Assembly: GCA_964529325.1 (NCBI GenBank) | Contig: CAZGWH010000010.1 | Location: 1-47,904, forward strand | Origin: GCA-2689995 sp964529325 | GTDB lineage: Bacteria > Fidelibacterota > Marinisomatia > SCGC-AAA003-L08 > GCA-2689995 | Length of the DNA stretch: 47,904 nucleotides | Reading direction: 5' to 3' | Shown here: positions 27,752 to 36,693 of the stretch, one piece after another | Position numbering within the stretch: the stretch's first letter is position 1 | Layout of the letters: every line of letters begins with the position of its first letter | Notes under the pieces: generated by a model | The model's input: only the letters and a program-made list of their open reading frames with translations | Told to the model about the DNA's origin: nothing | Databases searched by the model: none | Translations under genes and position numbers: made by a program

Positions 27752-30700
27752 ATTGAAAATCGTTATTTTCCTTAAATTTTACAGAAACAATTTTTGAGAC
27801 ACCTTCTTCTTCTTGTGTTACACCATATAAATAATCGGCGGATTCCATAGTCAATTTATTATGTGTAATAACAATGAATTGAGTTTTTTCTGCAAACTCT
27901 CGTAATACTTTTGTATATTTTTTAATATTTCGATCATCCAATGGTGCATCAACCTCATCTAAAATACAAAATGGACTTGGCTTTACTAAATAAATTGCAA
28001 ATAAAAGCGATATTGCTGTTAAAGCTTTTTCGCCTGCTGATAGCATTTTTAATGATTGAGTTCTTTTCCCTGGAGGTTTAGCAATAATTTCAATATCTGC
28101 TTCTAATGGATCTATATCTTTTTCTAATTTAATTTCGGCTTCTCCACCATCAAAAAATCGTTTAAATGTAGATTTGAAATTTACAGCAACTTCATTAAAA
28201 GTATCTAAAAACTGATCTCTCGCATCCTTATCTATTTTCTGGATTGCTTCCACTAATGTTTTCTCTGCTTCAACTAAATCTGTAACTTGTTCTTTTAAAA
28301 ATGTTAATCGTTCACTCTCTTTTTCATATTCATCTTGAATTGCCATATTTATTGGGCCTATTCGTTCAAGCGATTTTTCTAAAGTTAAAGTTTCTTCTAG
28401 TAAATTTTCATTATTTAATTCAGAAACATCAATTGTTTTAAGTTCTTCAATTGTAACTCCAAACTTTTCATAAATTTTATCCGTAACAATTAATTGTTCA
28501 TTTTTTAAATTTGAAATTTTTAATTCCATTTCCTGAATTTCAAAAATCCGATCTTCTTTTAATTTATGATGGCTTCTCATATTTTGTTGGAGTTCTTTTA
28601 ATTCCTGATAAGCATCATTATACTCTTTATCGGTTTTACCTTTTTGTGCTCCTAATTTTTCTTGTTCTTCTAACAACTCACTTTTTAATTCATTTTCAAG
28701 ACTTAGTTTTTTATCTAAATCATCATTCGATTTTCTTAATTGAATATTAATACTTTTTATACGATCAATTCTTCGTTGGTTTTCTGCAATCCGATCTTCA
28801 ATTGAATTTAATCTAAACTCAATTGTGCTTTTTTCTTTCTCTGACTCTATTAAATGTAATTGTTTCTGCTGTGTTAATTCTTGTTGTTTTACAGTTTTTT
28901 GTCGATAATTTTCTGTTTGTTGAGTAATTTTTCCAATTTTTTCAGTTAATAGAACCTTTTCTTCAATTAATTTTTTCACCTCATCTTTGCATTTCTCAAT
29001 CTTTAATTTAAATGATTCTATTTGAATTATTGATTTATCAATTTCTTTTCTATTTTCATTTTTAATTTCTTGTAAATGAATTTGTCCTGCTTCTTTACCT
29101 GAAAGTTCAATTTCTAATTTTTGTTTATCAGAAACAATGATTTCAAACGATGTTTCTAAGGAAGTAGCTTTATTATTAATATCATTTAATTTAGATTCTA
29201 AATCTTGCCTTTTACTTTCTTGGCTTTCAAGGCGAATTAAATTTAGATTAATTTGCTTTTTCATTTCATTCATCTCTTTTTTCTTACCGAGCACAGAGAC
29301 TTTATTTTTTAATGAAGAACTTTTAATTTCATATCCATTTTTCAAAAAATCACCGTCTTTAGTTACAATTAATGGTGACTTTTTATTTATCTCTGAAATT
29401 GAATCAACTATCAAGACATCATTAAATAAGTGATTTACTAAATCATTTAGTTTCTCTTTTGATTTAATTTGTTTTACAAATGCACTTTTAACTTTAGATT
29501 TAATTATTGGTATTTTATCAAGTGATATTAATGTGAGTGCACCACCATCATTTTTTTTCAATTCATCGATAATTAATTTTGCAATTTCAAAATTCTCTAC
29601 AATTACTGCATTTTTTAAATCACCTAATATTACCTCCGACGCTTTATGATATTCTTCAGGAATTTCAATTAAATCTGATAATATACCTAATAATCCTTTA
29701 AATTTTTCTTTATTTTTTTCAATAAAATTTAATCCAGAAGCACTATCACCTCTTGATTTCAAAATATTTTCAAATAAATTAATCTTAGAATTTATTCGTT
29801 CATTTTCTAAATTAATTTCAGAAATTGAATCAATAACATAAATTAAATCTGAATTTATATTTAATTGAGTTTTTTTTAAATTTTCAATTTCAATTAATTG
29901 GTTATTTGCAGACTCTTCTTTTTTACCAATCATTTTTTTTAAATCTGAGATTCCTTCTAAACTATTCATTTCTCTTGATTTCATTTCAGTTCTTCTAGTC
30001 TGAAGTGTTTTAACTAATTCCTCATGTGATTCCAATGAATTTTCATTTAATTTAAATGTTGTTTCTTCTTGAAAAATCATATTTAAATGGACATCAAACT
30101 CGGATTGCTTAATTTTATATTTATTTATTTGCTGTTCAGACTCTGTTTTTAATTCTTCATAAACGTGTACTTCATTTTCATAGGATTTTTTTCGATTATG
30201 AATTTCAGGTTCTATTTCTTTTAATGTTTTATTTAAATCTATAATTTGTTCATTTAAAATATTTTTTTGGTTTTCCATTTGCACTGAATCATCTGAGTTT
30301 TGCTGTATTCGCCCTTCATTTGATTTTTTATTTTCAGTCCAAATGATAATATTTTTATTTTTTTCAGTTAATTTTTTTACTGTGTCAGCCAAATTTAATT
30401 CTAATGTTTCCATTTCAGACCGTGCATCATCATATCTCTTTTGGGTGCTTTTTTCTAATTCTTCATCCATATTCATTTGACTAGATAATTTTGAATATGT
30501 ACTTTTCTTAAAATCCATTTCTTCACTTACAGGGCTTATTTGTGAATTTAATAAGTTATATTTATATCCAGCCATAAGTATGGATTTATTTTTTAATTGT
30601 TCTGTGAGTTTTGCATGTCGTTCAAACCGCTTTAATTGTAATGCTAACCCCTTAACATTTTTATCTAATTCAATTAAAATATCATTAACCCGTTCTAAAT

Positions 30701-31256
30701 CAGATTTTGTTGCATTTAATTTTCTAAATGTTTGTTGGCGTTGCTGTTTATATTGATTTATTCCAGCAGCTTCTTCAATTAAATGCTTTCGTTCAGCGGT
30801 ATTTTGAGATAATATAGACTCTATCATTTTAAGCTCAATAACAGAATAAGCCCCAGCACCCATTCCTGTATCCATAAATAAATTATTGATATCTTTCAAT
30901 CTGCATGGAACTTTATTCATCAAATATTCACTTTCACCGCTTCTAAATAATCGACGAGTAATCTCAATATCAGTATATTCTACAGGTAAACGACCCTCAT
31001 TATGTAGCATTATTGATGCTTCACAGAAACTTACAGATTTTCTTTTTCGAGTTCCATTAAATATCACATCTTCCATTTTATTAGATCTTAAAACAGATGA
31101 TTTTTGTTCACCTAATATCCAACGAATAGAATCTACAATATTGGTTTTCCCACATCCATTTGGTCCAACAACACATGTTATTCCATGCCCAAATTGTAAA
31201 TCCGTTTTATTTAGAAATGATTTAAATCCTTGTAGGTGTACTTTTGATATATACAT
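27744..31256 (-). CDS. smc: Chromosome partition protein Smc
   Basis: ATP-driven chromosome-organising protein, 1170 residues. The N-terminal head has Walker A GPNGCGKTN at 31-39. Two long coiled coils flank a hinge at about 510-640 (GLLGILSDLIEIPEEY, AVIVENFEIAKLI). The C-terminal head has the ABC signature LSAGEKALTAISLLFAIY and Walker B FCILDEVDAPLDD. The complete length and all motifs indicate a functional gene. It starts at ATG seven bases after the HIT gene. scpA and scpB are not in the window. Confidence 0.97.
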   Translation of the reverse strand: MYISKVHLQGFKSFLNKTDLQFGHGITCVVGPNGCGKTNIVDSIRWILGEQKSSVLRSNKMEDVIFNGTRKRKSVSFCEASIMLHNEGRLPVEYTDIEITRRLFRSGESEYLMNKVPCRLKDINNLFMDTGMGAGAYSVIELKMIESILSQNTAERKHLIEEAAGINQYKQQRQQTFRKLNATKSDLERVNDILIELDKNVKGLALQLKRFERHAKLTEQLKNKSILMAGYKYNLLNSQISPVSEEMDFKKSTYSKLSSQMNMDEELEKSTQKRYDDARSEMETLELNLADTVKKLTEKNKNIIIWTENKKSNEGRIQQNSDDSVQMENQKNILNEQIIDLNKTLKEIEPEIHNRKKSYENEVHVYEELKTESEQQINKYKIKQSEFDVHLNMIFQEETTFKLNENSLESHEELVKTLQTRRTEMKSREMNSLEGISDLKKMIGKKEESANNQLIEIENLKKTQLNINSDLIYVIDSISEINLENERINSKINLFENILKSRGDSASGLNFIEKNKEKFKGLLGILSDLIEIPEEYHKASEVILGDLKNAVIVENFEIAKLIIDELKKNDGGALTLISLDKIPIIKSKVKSAFVKQIKSKEKLNDLVNHLFNDVLIVDSISEINKKSPLIVTKDGDFLKNGYEIKSSSLKNKVSVLGKKKEMNEMKKQINLNLIRLESQESKRQDLESKLNDINNKATSLETSFEIIVSDKQKLEIELSGKEAGQIHLQEIKNENRKEIDKSIIQIESFKLKIEKCKDEVKKLIEEKVLLTEKIGKITQQTENYRQKTVKQQELTQQKQLHLIESEKEKSTIEFRLNSIEDRIAENQRRIDRIKSINIQLRKSNDDLDKKLSLENELKSELLEEQEKLGAQKGKTDKEYNDAYQELKELQQNMRSHHKLKEDRIFEIQEMELKISNLKNEQLIVTDKIYEKFGVTIEELKTIDVSELNNENLLEETLTLEKSLERIGPINMAIQDEYEKESERLTFLKEQVTDLVEAEKTLVEAIQKIDKDARDQFLDTFNEVAVNFKSTFKRFFDGGEAEIKLEKDIDPLEADIEIIAKPPGKRTQSLKMLSAGEKALTAISLLFAIYLVKPSPFCILDEVDAPLDDRNIKKYTKVLREFAEKTQFIVITHNKLTMESADYLYGVTQEEEGVSKIVSVKFKENNDFQFA

Positions 31257-31263
31257 TAATATT

Positions 31264-31608
31264 TTATCCTGGTGGCCATTTTAATTTTCTTCCGCCTATA
31301 ATATGTAAATGTAAATGGCTTACCGTTTGTCCTCCGTCCATTCCTGAATTAATTACAAATCTATACCCATTTTTCTTAATTCCTTCTAATTCAATAATTT
31401 TTTGTGCAGACAAAGTAAGTTTAGACATTATATCAATATTCTCATTTTTTAAATCATTTAATCCATTTACATGGATTTTAGGAATCACAAGAATATGTGT
31501 TGATGCAACAGGGTTTATGTCTCTAAATGAATATGTAAATTCGTCTTCATAAATTTTATCAGAAAGGATATCACCATTAATAATTTTACAAAATAAACAA
31601 TCAGTCAT
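31264..31608 (-). CDS. HIT family protein (HinT-like)
   Basis: Histidine-triad nucleotide hydrolase of about 114 residues. It has CLFCKIINGDI at the N-terminus, IPKIHVNGLNDL, and the triad HLHLHIIGGRKLKWPPG at the C-terminus. The ATG at 31608 (MTDCLFC) is preferred over a TTG three codons upstream because homologues begin just before the CxxC. The first bases overlap the stop of the preceding outer-membrane-like gene. Substrates are purine nucleoside phosphoramidates in characterised HinT proteins. Confidence 0.93.
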   Translation of the reverse strand: MTDCLFCKIINGDILSDKIYEDEFTYSFRDINPVASTHILVIPKIHVNGLNDLKNENIDIMSKLTLSAQKIIELEGIKKNGYRFVINSGMDGGQTVSHLHLHIIGGRKLKWPPG

Positions 31609-32125
31609 TAATATCAAACTTTCTTAAAAAATGAATTCGGATTAAAAAGATACCACTAATATCATTATTTGTTTGAAAACAAATATCATACCTTTTTATA
31701 AACTTCCCACTTGGAATTTCTAAAGATAAGCCTGTTAATATACGATTATTTTTTTTATTTAATTCTCCTGAAATTAATGAACTAAATTCATTTCCAATTC
31801 CTAATTCCCCTAATAGATGAATACTCATATTATTATAAAAATAATTTTGAATTAATGGAATTCGAGTACCAAATGAAATTGTACCAATCGTTTTCTTAAA
31901 TCCTGGATTTTGAGTATTAAAATATGGATTAACTTCCAATGTATTTGACCTTTCGAAATGAAATCCAAATTTTAAATAATTATCAACTTTTCCCATTAAT
32001 TCAGGTTCATAATATATCCCTGCACCATTTTGAGTTAACTCAATTCCTGCACCATGATAAAAAGTTGGTTTTTCATACGAAAAAATAAAATTAATAATTA
32101 TGAGCAATGATAAATATTTATTCAT
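31601..32125 (-). CDS. Exported protein, possible small outer-membrane beta-barrel
   Basis: 174 residues with an N-terminal signal (MNKYLSLLIIINFIFSYE). The mature part is rich in alternating hydrophobic/aromatic residues and ends in alternating strands (GIFLIRIHFLRKF), as in small outer-membrane barrels, but it does not end in a terminal aromatic. Glycine-rich turns (ELGIGNEF, ISFGTRIPL) fit this. I do not recognise a named family. It overlaps the dehydrogenase stop by one base and hinT by eight, so it is in the same transcript. Confidence 0.6.
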   Translation of the reverse strand: MNKYLSLLIIINFIFSYEKPTFYHGAGIELTQNGAGIYYEPELMGKVDNYLKFGFHFERSNTLEVNPYFNTQNPGFKKTIGTISFGTRIPLIQNYFYNNMSIHLLGELGIGNEFSSLISGELNKKNNRILTGLSLEIPSGKFIKRYDICFQTNNDISGIFLIRIHFLRKFDIND

Positions 32126-33144
32126 TAATTTAACTCTAAAACTACTTTGCCAACATGTAGTCGTTCTTCTATTTTTTTATGAGCAATTCCTACATCTTCA
32201 ATAGAATAAATTGAATCAATGCACGGTTTAAAAACTCCTGAAGAAATTTTTTCCATAACTGTATGAAAATTATTATAATTACTCATCGTTGAACCTAGAA
32301 TAGACTGTTGCTTAAAAAATAAATGCCTTAAATCAATTTCAACCTTATAACCCGTTGTTGCACCACATGTTACAACTCTACCACCTTTATTCAATAAATT
32401 CATTGAATTTTTCCAAGTTACTGAACCGATATGTTCAAATATAACATCAAACTTATTTTGAATTAATTTTATTTCATCTTGCCAATTATCATTTGAATGA
32501 TTTATTACAAAATCTGCACCATAAGAAATAGCTTTATCTATTTTATTATCATTCCCAACAGTTGAAATAATATTTGCACCTAAATATTTTGCAATTTGAA
32601 TTGCAGAAGCACCAACTCCTGAAGTACCTCCATATATTAAAACCCATTCATTCTTTTTCAAATTTGCTCGCTCAATTAACATTTGCCAAGAGGTCATAAA
32701 TACTAATGGCATTGAAGCTGATTCTACAAAATTTAAATGAGTTGGTTTTTTAACAATTTGACTTGGATACAAGCAAATAAATTCTTGCTGAACTCCATTT
32801 GTAGATTCACCTAATATACAATAATTATCACAAAAATTTTCTTGTTGGTTTTGACATTTTGTACACTTTCCACATGAATAACCAGGGTGGATAACAATTT
32901 CATCTCCAATATTCCAATTTTGAACTTCATTACCAATTTCAACAATAACCCCACTTCCATCAGACCCTAAAACCCATGGAAATTTAATCCATGGTAACCC
33001 CTGTCTGACCCAAATATCTAAATGGTTTATTCCACACGCTTTCATTTGAATTTTAACTTGGTTTGCCATACAGATTGGTTCATCAATTTGATCAACTTTA
33101 AGAACATGATAATCGCCAAATTCATGAATTCTAACTGCTTTCAT
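32125..33144 (-). CDS. Zinc-type alcohol dehydrogenase-like protein (MDR family)
   Basis: 339 residues. The GroES-like N-terminal domain has CGINHLDIWVRQG (catalytic-zinc Cys near 33), LGSDGSGVIVEIG, and the structural zinc motif CGKCTKCQNQQENFC at about 91-105. The Rossmann domain has GGTSGVGASAIQIAKYLGA at about 171-189. The family includes quinone reductases and alcohol dehydrogenases; the substrate cannot be told. Lack of the usual CH pair of ethanol dehydrogenases and the GVGASAIQIA form favour the quinone-reductase side with retained zinc. It overlaps the small membrane-protein gene by 14 bases. Confidence 0.88.
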   Translation of the reverse strand: MKAVRIHEFGDYHVLKVDQIDEPICMANQVKIQMKACGINHLDIWVRQGLPWIKFPWVLGSDGSGVIVEIGNEVQNWNIGDEIVIHPGYSCGKCTKCQNQQENFCDNYCILGESTNGVQQEFICLYPSQIVKKPTHLNFVESASMPLVFMTSWQMLIERANLKKNEWVLIYGGTSGVGASAIQIAKYLGANIISTVGNDNKIDKAISYGADFVINHSNDNWQDEIKLIQNKFDVIFEHIGSVTWKNSMNLLNKGGRVVTCGATTGYKVEIDLRHLFFKQQSILGSTMSNYNNFHTVMEKISSGVFKPCIDSIYSIEDVGIAHKKIEERLHVGKVVLELN

Positions 33145-33322
33145 CTATTTCCTCAAATTCAGCATCTTGCACATCCATATTTCTTTGTTTGAATTCTTCT
33201 TTTCTATGATTATTGAAATTAGGTTTGCGAGTAGGTTTAGCTTGATTACCTAAATAAGTTAATACTTTTTTAATAATCCACCAAAAGATCCAAATAATAG
33301 CTATAGTTCTAAATAGTGGCAT
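33131..33322 (-). CDS. Small single-span membrane protein (DUF4834-like)
   Basis: 63 residues. A membrane segment fills 5-24 (RTIAIIWIFWWIIKKVLTYL), followed by a basic stretch and an acidic end VQDAEFEEIDESS. Small proteins of this build, with an N-terminal helix and a D-A-E-[YF]-E-E-I tail, occur next to dehydrogenase and nucleoside-kinase genes in Bacteroidetes-like genomes. The function is unknown. It sits tightly between the deoxynucleoside kinase (no gap) and the dehydrogenase (14-base overlap), which supports it as a real gene. Confidence 0.7.
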   Translation of the reverse strand: MPLFRTIAIIWIFWWIIKKVLTYLGNQAKPTRKPNFNNHRKEEFKQRNMDVQDAEFEEIDESS

Positions 33323-33964
33323 TTAAATGCTTTTAATAGGATTAAAAAATTTTGTTCCTTTAACAGGAGTTCTAATAAATTTAATTATTTCTTCCAAATC
33401 ATCTTGGTTATTTACAAAGTCAATATCATTCGTATTAATAATTAAAAGAGGACTTTTGTCATATTTAAAAAAATATTCAGTGTAAATTTGATTTAAAGCA
33501 TCAATATAACCAATGTCAATTTTTTCTTCAAATGCTCTACCTCTTTTTCTTATGTTTTCAATTAATCGATTTGTATCAGACTGTAAAAAAATAACCATAT
33601 CAGGAAATGATAAATTTTTTTCCAATATATTTGCAACAGTGTTATATAAATCGAGCTCTTTATCACTCAAATTTAATGTTGCAAATAATCTATCTTTAGC
33701 AAACATATAATCAGCAATTACATTTTTTGCGAATAAATCAATTTGTTGTAAACCAACTTGTTGTTTATAACGCGATAGTAAAAAAAATATTTGTGTTTGA
33801 AATGCAAAACTTTTTGGATCATTATAAAAATCTTCTAAAAATGGATTTTGTTCAAATTCTTCTAATATTAATCGAGCATTTAATCGTTCTGATAATACAC
33901 GAGCTAAACTCGTTTTACCAACTCCAATTGTTCCTTCAATTGCAATATAAAATGAAGGTCTCAA
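33323..33964 (-). CDS. Deoxynucleoside kinase
   Basis: Phosphorylates deoxynucleosides for salvage. 213 residues with the P-loop IAIEGTIGVGKTSLAR at 7-22, LEEFEQNPFLEDFY, the base-pocket segment FQTQIFFLLSRYKQ, and the DRS-like lid motif replaced by YMFAKDRLFA, then IRKRGRAFEE for the arginine lid. The start is TTG with GAGG seven bases upstream; the TTGA overlap couples it to folK. Specificity (dA/dG or dC) is not readable. The folB-folK-kinase order is common in FCB bacteria. Confidence 0.92.
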   Translation of the reverse strand: MRPSFYIAIEGTIGVGKTSLARVLSERLNARLILEEFEQNPFLEDFYNDPKSFAFQTQIFFLLSRYKQQVGLQQIDLFAKNVIADYMFAKDRLFATLNLSDKELDLYNTVANILEKNLSFPDMVIFLQSDTNRLIENIRKRGRAFEEKIDIGYIDALNQIYTEYFFKYDKSPLLIINTNDIDFVNNQDDLEEIIKFIRTPVKGTKFFNPIKSI

Positions 33965-34461
33965 TTTACGACCTCAAATTTATTTATACGTTTTAATTTC
34001 ACAGTGTCTATTAATTTTTCATATACGGTATTAACTGATAATTCAATTTTTGGTATAATAAAATTTGGAGAAATTTCATTCCATGGTTCTAATACAAATT
34101 TCCGTTCTTGAAGTAGTGGGTGTGGAATTTGAAGTTGTGTATCCTCATATTCTAAATGTTCAATTGCCAAAATATCAATATCTATAATTCGCTGAGAATT
34201 TTTTGGAGCAAATAAATTACGCCCCATATTTTCTTCAATTTTTTTAATTTTCTTCAATAAATTTATTGGATTATCCTTAATATCAACTTCTAATACTTGA
34301 TTATAGAAATTAGGCTGATTTTCATCATACATTGGTTTTGATTCATAAATAGAGCTTGAATTAATTATTAATACATCACAACTTATTAACTCTTTTTTCA
34401 CTTTTACTAAAAAATAATTCCTATCACCAATATTTGTTCCCAATCCTAAATATGCAATCAA
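33961..34461 (-). CDS. folK: 6-hydroxymethyl-7,8-dihydropterin pyrophosphokinase
   Basis: Adds pyrophosphate to 6-hydroxymethyl-dihydropterin in folate synthesis. 166 residues with YLGLGTNIGDR at 4-14, SKPMYDENQPNFYNQV, and the catalytic block RIIDIDILAIEH with IPHPLLQERKFVLEPW. The start is TTG overlapping the folB stop (TTGA). Length and motifs are standard. Confidence 0.96.
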   Translation of the reverse strand: MIAYLGLGTNIGDRNYFLVKVKKELISCDVLIINSSSIYESKPMYDENQPNFYNQVLEVDIKDNPINLLKKIKKIEENMGRNLFAPKNSQRIIDIDILAIEHLEYEDTQLQIPHPLLQERKFVLEPWNEISPNFIIPKIELSVNTVYEKLIDTVKLKRINKFEVVN

Positions 34462-34817
34462 TACTTTTTTCTTTCAATTTCAATTTCAACAGAATCAAAT
34501 GTCCCTTTAATTGGTGCATTTGGCTTTCGAATATTAATAATTATCGATTGAATTAATTCATTACTTAATATTTTTTCTGAAATTTTTTCTGCAACTGTTT
34601 CTAATAATTTATATTTTGTATTACAAAATTCTTTTTCAATTATTTTATAAATATGACTGTAATCAACTGTTTTAGTTAAATCATCAGATTTTCCAGCAAT
34701 AGATAAATCGATAATTAATTCAACATCAATTTCAAATTTCTGACCTAAAATTTGCTCTTCATCTGCAACCCCATGATATGCAAATAATTGAATATTATTT
34801 ATACGAATTTTATCCAT
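34458..34817 (-). CDS. folB: Dihydroneopterin aldolase
   Basis: Produces 6-hydroxymethyl-dihydropterin for FolK. 119 residues with IQLFAYHGVADEEQILGQKFEIDVEL-type N-terminus (family YHGV..EE...GQ.F), the YSHIY segment in TVDYSHIYKIIE, and the glutamate/lysine end RKPNAPIKGTFDSVEIEIER. ATG start, overlapping the methyltransferase stop by eight bases and folK by four, so translation is coupled. Confidence 0.95.
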   Translation of the reverse strand: MDKIRINNIQLFAYHGVADEEQILGQKFEIDVELIIDLSIAGKSDDLTKTVDYSHIYKIIEKEFCNTKYKLLETVAEKISEKILSNELIQSIIINIRKPNAPIKGTFDSVEIEIERKKY

Positions 34818-35424
34818 TTTTACTCATAAAAACCAATACTTCATTTCCTACTCTTTTAGGAATAGAACTTATTGATTGATTGATTTCTAAAATATTAAAT
34901 TTTTCTTTAAACATTTCTATTGTTTTATCTAAATCTACACCAAATGGTGGCCCTTCATCAATCTCAGGCTTTAAAATTGGAAAAAATAAAGAAATAAATT
35001 TACCCTTTTTATTTAAAATTCGATATACTAAATCTCTATATTTTTCTCTATATTTAGGATCAATCGCACAATAGCAAGTATATTCAAATATATAATCAAA
35101 TTGATTATTGAAGTTATTTGAAACTTCAAAAATATCAGAATGAATTAAATGAATTTTATTTTCAATAAAGTCTGGATTATTCTTTATATTTAATAATGGA
35201 GCTTCTGCAAAATCAACAGCAAATACTTCTGCTCCCTTTTTTGCTAATTCAATTACATCATGTCCGTTACCACAACCAGGAACAAACACTTTTTTATTAT
35301 GAAAATCTAAATTATTAAAAATTTCTACAAATGGTTTTGTCGGTCCAGATAAATCCCAGCCAATATCTTCTATTTCATATAAATTTTCCCAAAAAGCAGG
35401 ATGTGTATGATTCATATTTTTCAT
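34810..35424 (-). CDS. SAM-dependent methyltransferase of the TPMT-like family
   Basis: 204 residues. The N-terminus FWENLYEIEDIGWDLSGPTKPF matches the thiopurine methyltransferase-like fold (FWe..Y....iGWD). SAM motif I is VFVPGCGNGHDVIELAKKGA at about 45-64, followed by VFAVDFAEAP. The substrate is unknown; halide or thiol methylation are possibilities for this family. The first ATG directly abuts the T-tract of the cspA terminator, and a second ATG three codons on (MNHTHPAFW) is a possible start. Neither has a visible ribosome binding site. Confidence 0.85.
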   Translation of the reverse strand: MKNMNHTHPAFWENLYEIEDIGWDLSGPTKPFVEIFNNLDFHNKKVFVPGCGNGHDVIELAKKGAEVFAVDFAEAPLLNIKNNPDFIENKIHLIHSDIFEVSNNFNNQFDYIFEYTCYCAIDPKYREKYRDLVYRILNKKGKFISLFFPILKPEIDEGPPFGVDLDKTIEMFKEKFNILEINQSISSIPKRVGNEVLVFMSKNG

Positions 35425-35453
35425 AAAAAAAAAGCCCTACAAATTGTAGGGCT
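35425..35453 (-). terminator. Intrinsic terminator after cspA
   Basis: On the minus strand the inverted repeat AGCCCTACAA / TTGTAGGGCT (35433..35442 and 35444..35453) forms a GC-containing stem followed by nine T residues (35425..35433). It lies 22 bases after the cspA stop. The T run ends one base before the methyltransferase ATG. Confidence 0.9.
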
Positions 35454-35475
35454 ATTTATTATATATTTAGAAAAA

Positions 35476-35670
35476 TTAAGCATGAGATACATTTTCAGCA
35501 GAAGGTCCTTTTTGACCTTCATAGACATCAAATTTAACACGGTCTCCCACTTTTACCTTTTGCCCTTGCCTAATATTGTTTGCATTCAAAAAATAATCTT
35601 CTCCATCATTTCCAGAAATAAATCCCCAACCATTTGAAGGATTCCAAACTTTTACGACACCAATGTTCAC
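35476..35670 (-). CDS. Cold-shock domain protein
   Basis: 64-residue CspA-type RNA/DNA chaperone. RNP1 is NGWGFISGNDGEDYFLNA-type (GWGFISG with DYFLNA as RNP2), and the ending GPSAENVSHA is typical. The start is GTG overlapping the stop of the upstream coiled-coil gene (GTGA) and preceded by AAGAAAAGAA. It is therefore translated from an operon mRNA rather than from its own long leader, as many cold-shock genes are. A strong terminator follows. Confidence 0.95.
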   Translation of the reverse strand: MNIGVVKVWNPSNGWGFISGNDGEDYFLNANNIRQGQKVKVGDRVKFDVYEGQKGPSAENVSHA

Positions 35671-36182
35671 TTCTTTTCTTCTTTATCTAGCTTCAGCTTT
35701 TGTTTGATAATTGGCATTAGTTCAGTTACTTCTTTCATTTCATCTTGAAGACTACTTATATCATGTTGAATTTCTCTTACATCTCTTTTAGATGATCTTT
35801 TAAAACTATCGAAACTATCGGATAAATTTCTTACATCATCAGATACACGGTTAATTTTCTTTGTAAACCTTGTTTCTAAATCTTCAATTAAATATTTAAC
35901 TTCTTCAAATACTAAATTCATAGAATCCATTTTTTCTGAATATGCTTTTCGATGAGCATCTAAGGTTGTTTGCATAGACTGTAAATGCTTGCCATGCCCA
36001 ATAAGTTTTAAATCAAAATCATGATATCTACTAACAGTGGAATTATAATCCTCTTTTAACTCTACATCTTTTTTACCGAGATCATCCATTTTAACGACTC
36101 TTTGAGAGTCAATTGTAAAATAATAATATAGTCCTGCAGTAACTATTAAAAATATAGTAATCCAAATATAAATTGTTTTCAT
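35667..36182 (-). CDS. Membrane-anchored coiled-coil protein
   Basis: 171 residues. One membrane segment at about 4-22 (IYIWITIFLIVTAGLYYYF), then an almost entirely helical, charged domain. Heptad-like spacing is visible in the last 90 residues (VKYLIEDLETRFTKKINRV, DVREIQHDISSLQDEMKEV). I do not recognise a family and no catalytic motif is present. A structural or scaffolding role at the membrane would fit the form. It begins a two-gene unit with the cold-shock gene, bounded by terminators on both sides. Confidence 0.65.
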   Translation of the reverse strand: MKTIYIWITIFLIVTAGLYYYFTIDSQRVVKMDDLGKKDVELKEDYNSTVSRYHDFDLKLIGHGKHLQSMQTTLDAHRKAYSEKMDSMNLVFEEVKYLIEDLETRFTKKINRVSDDVRNLSDSFDSFKRSSKRDVREIQHDISSLQDEMKEVTELMPIIKQKLKLDKEEKK

Positions 36183-36217
36183 TTTTCGTTCCTGTTTAAT
36201 ATAGTTTAAAATTAAGG

Positions 36218-36244
36218 AAAAACTGAATAATCATTCTTATTCAG
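36218..36244 (-). terminator. Probable intrinsic terminator downstream of the lepB unit
   Basis: Minus-strand inverted repeat CTGAATAA / TTATTCAG (36223..36230 and 36237..36244) with a six-base loop, followed by five T residues. The stem is AT-rich, so it is weaker than the cspA terminator. A second inverted repeat, CTCATTAA / TTAATGAG (36268..36275 and 36290..36297), directly follows the upstream gene's stop but has no T run. Confidence 0.55.
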
Positions 36245-36297
36245 AGCATTAAATTTCTTCTGATTTCCTCATTAAAACCAAAGAGAAAATTAATGAG

Positions 36298-36693
36298 TTA
36301 TTCTGTTTCTTGATTTTTATTTTCATTGAACCGAGAAAGAAAGAATATTAAAAAAATTACAAGTACAATTCCATGTAAAATATTTCCTATTCCAACAAAC
36401 CAGCCAATAATTAATGCAAACATTTCTCTTGTGCCAATTCTACTATCAATTTCATTTAAAATTGATTTTGTAATAAATAGAGATGCCATTATCATAAACC
36501 CAATTAATATTGAATTATTATCTCCACTCGTAGAAAGTGCAAAAGAAGTTGAAATTGTACCAATAATTCCAACTACAGCACCCGTAAACATTGATGTTGT
36601 ATTTTGGTCGGTTTCATTTTGATTATAATTACATATCCCACCTAACAAACCACCAAAAATTAATTTTATTATAAACCCAATAAATTCTAGCAT
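36298..36693 (-). CDS. Small multi-span membrane protein of unknown function
   Basis: 131 residues with about four predicted membrane segments (about 3-20, 35-52, 60-76, 93-121) and short charged ends. There is a Gly-rich first hairpin (FGGLLGGICNYNQNE) and a SGDNNS loop. No family motif is recognised. It starts immediately after the lepB stop with no gap, so it is probably translated with lepB. A helper role in protein export would be a guess only. Confidence 0.6.
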   Translation of the reverse strand: MLEFIGFIIKLIFGGLLGGICNYNQNETDQNTTSMFTGAVVGIIGTISTSFALSTSGDNNSILIGFMIMASLFITKSILNEIDSRIGTREMFALIIGWFVGIGNILHGIVLVIFLIFFLSRFNENKNQETE

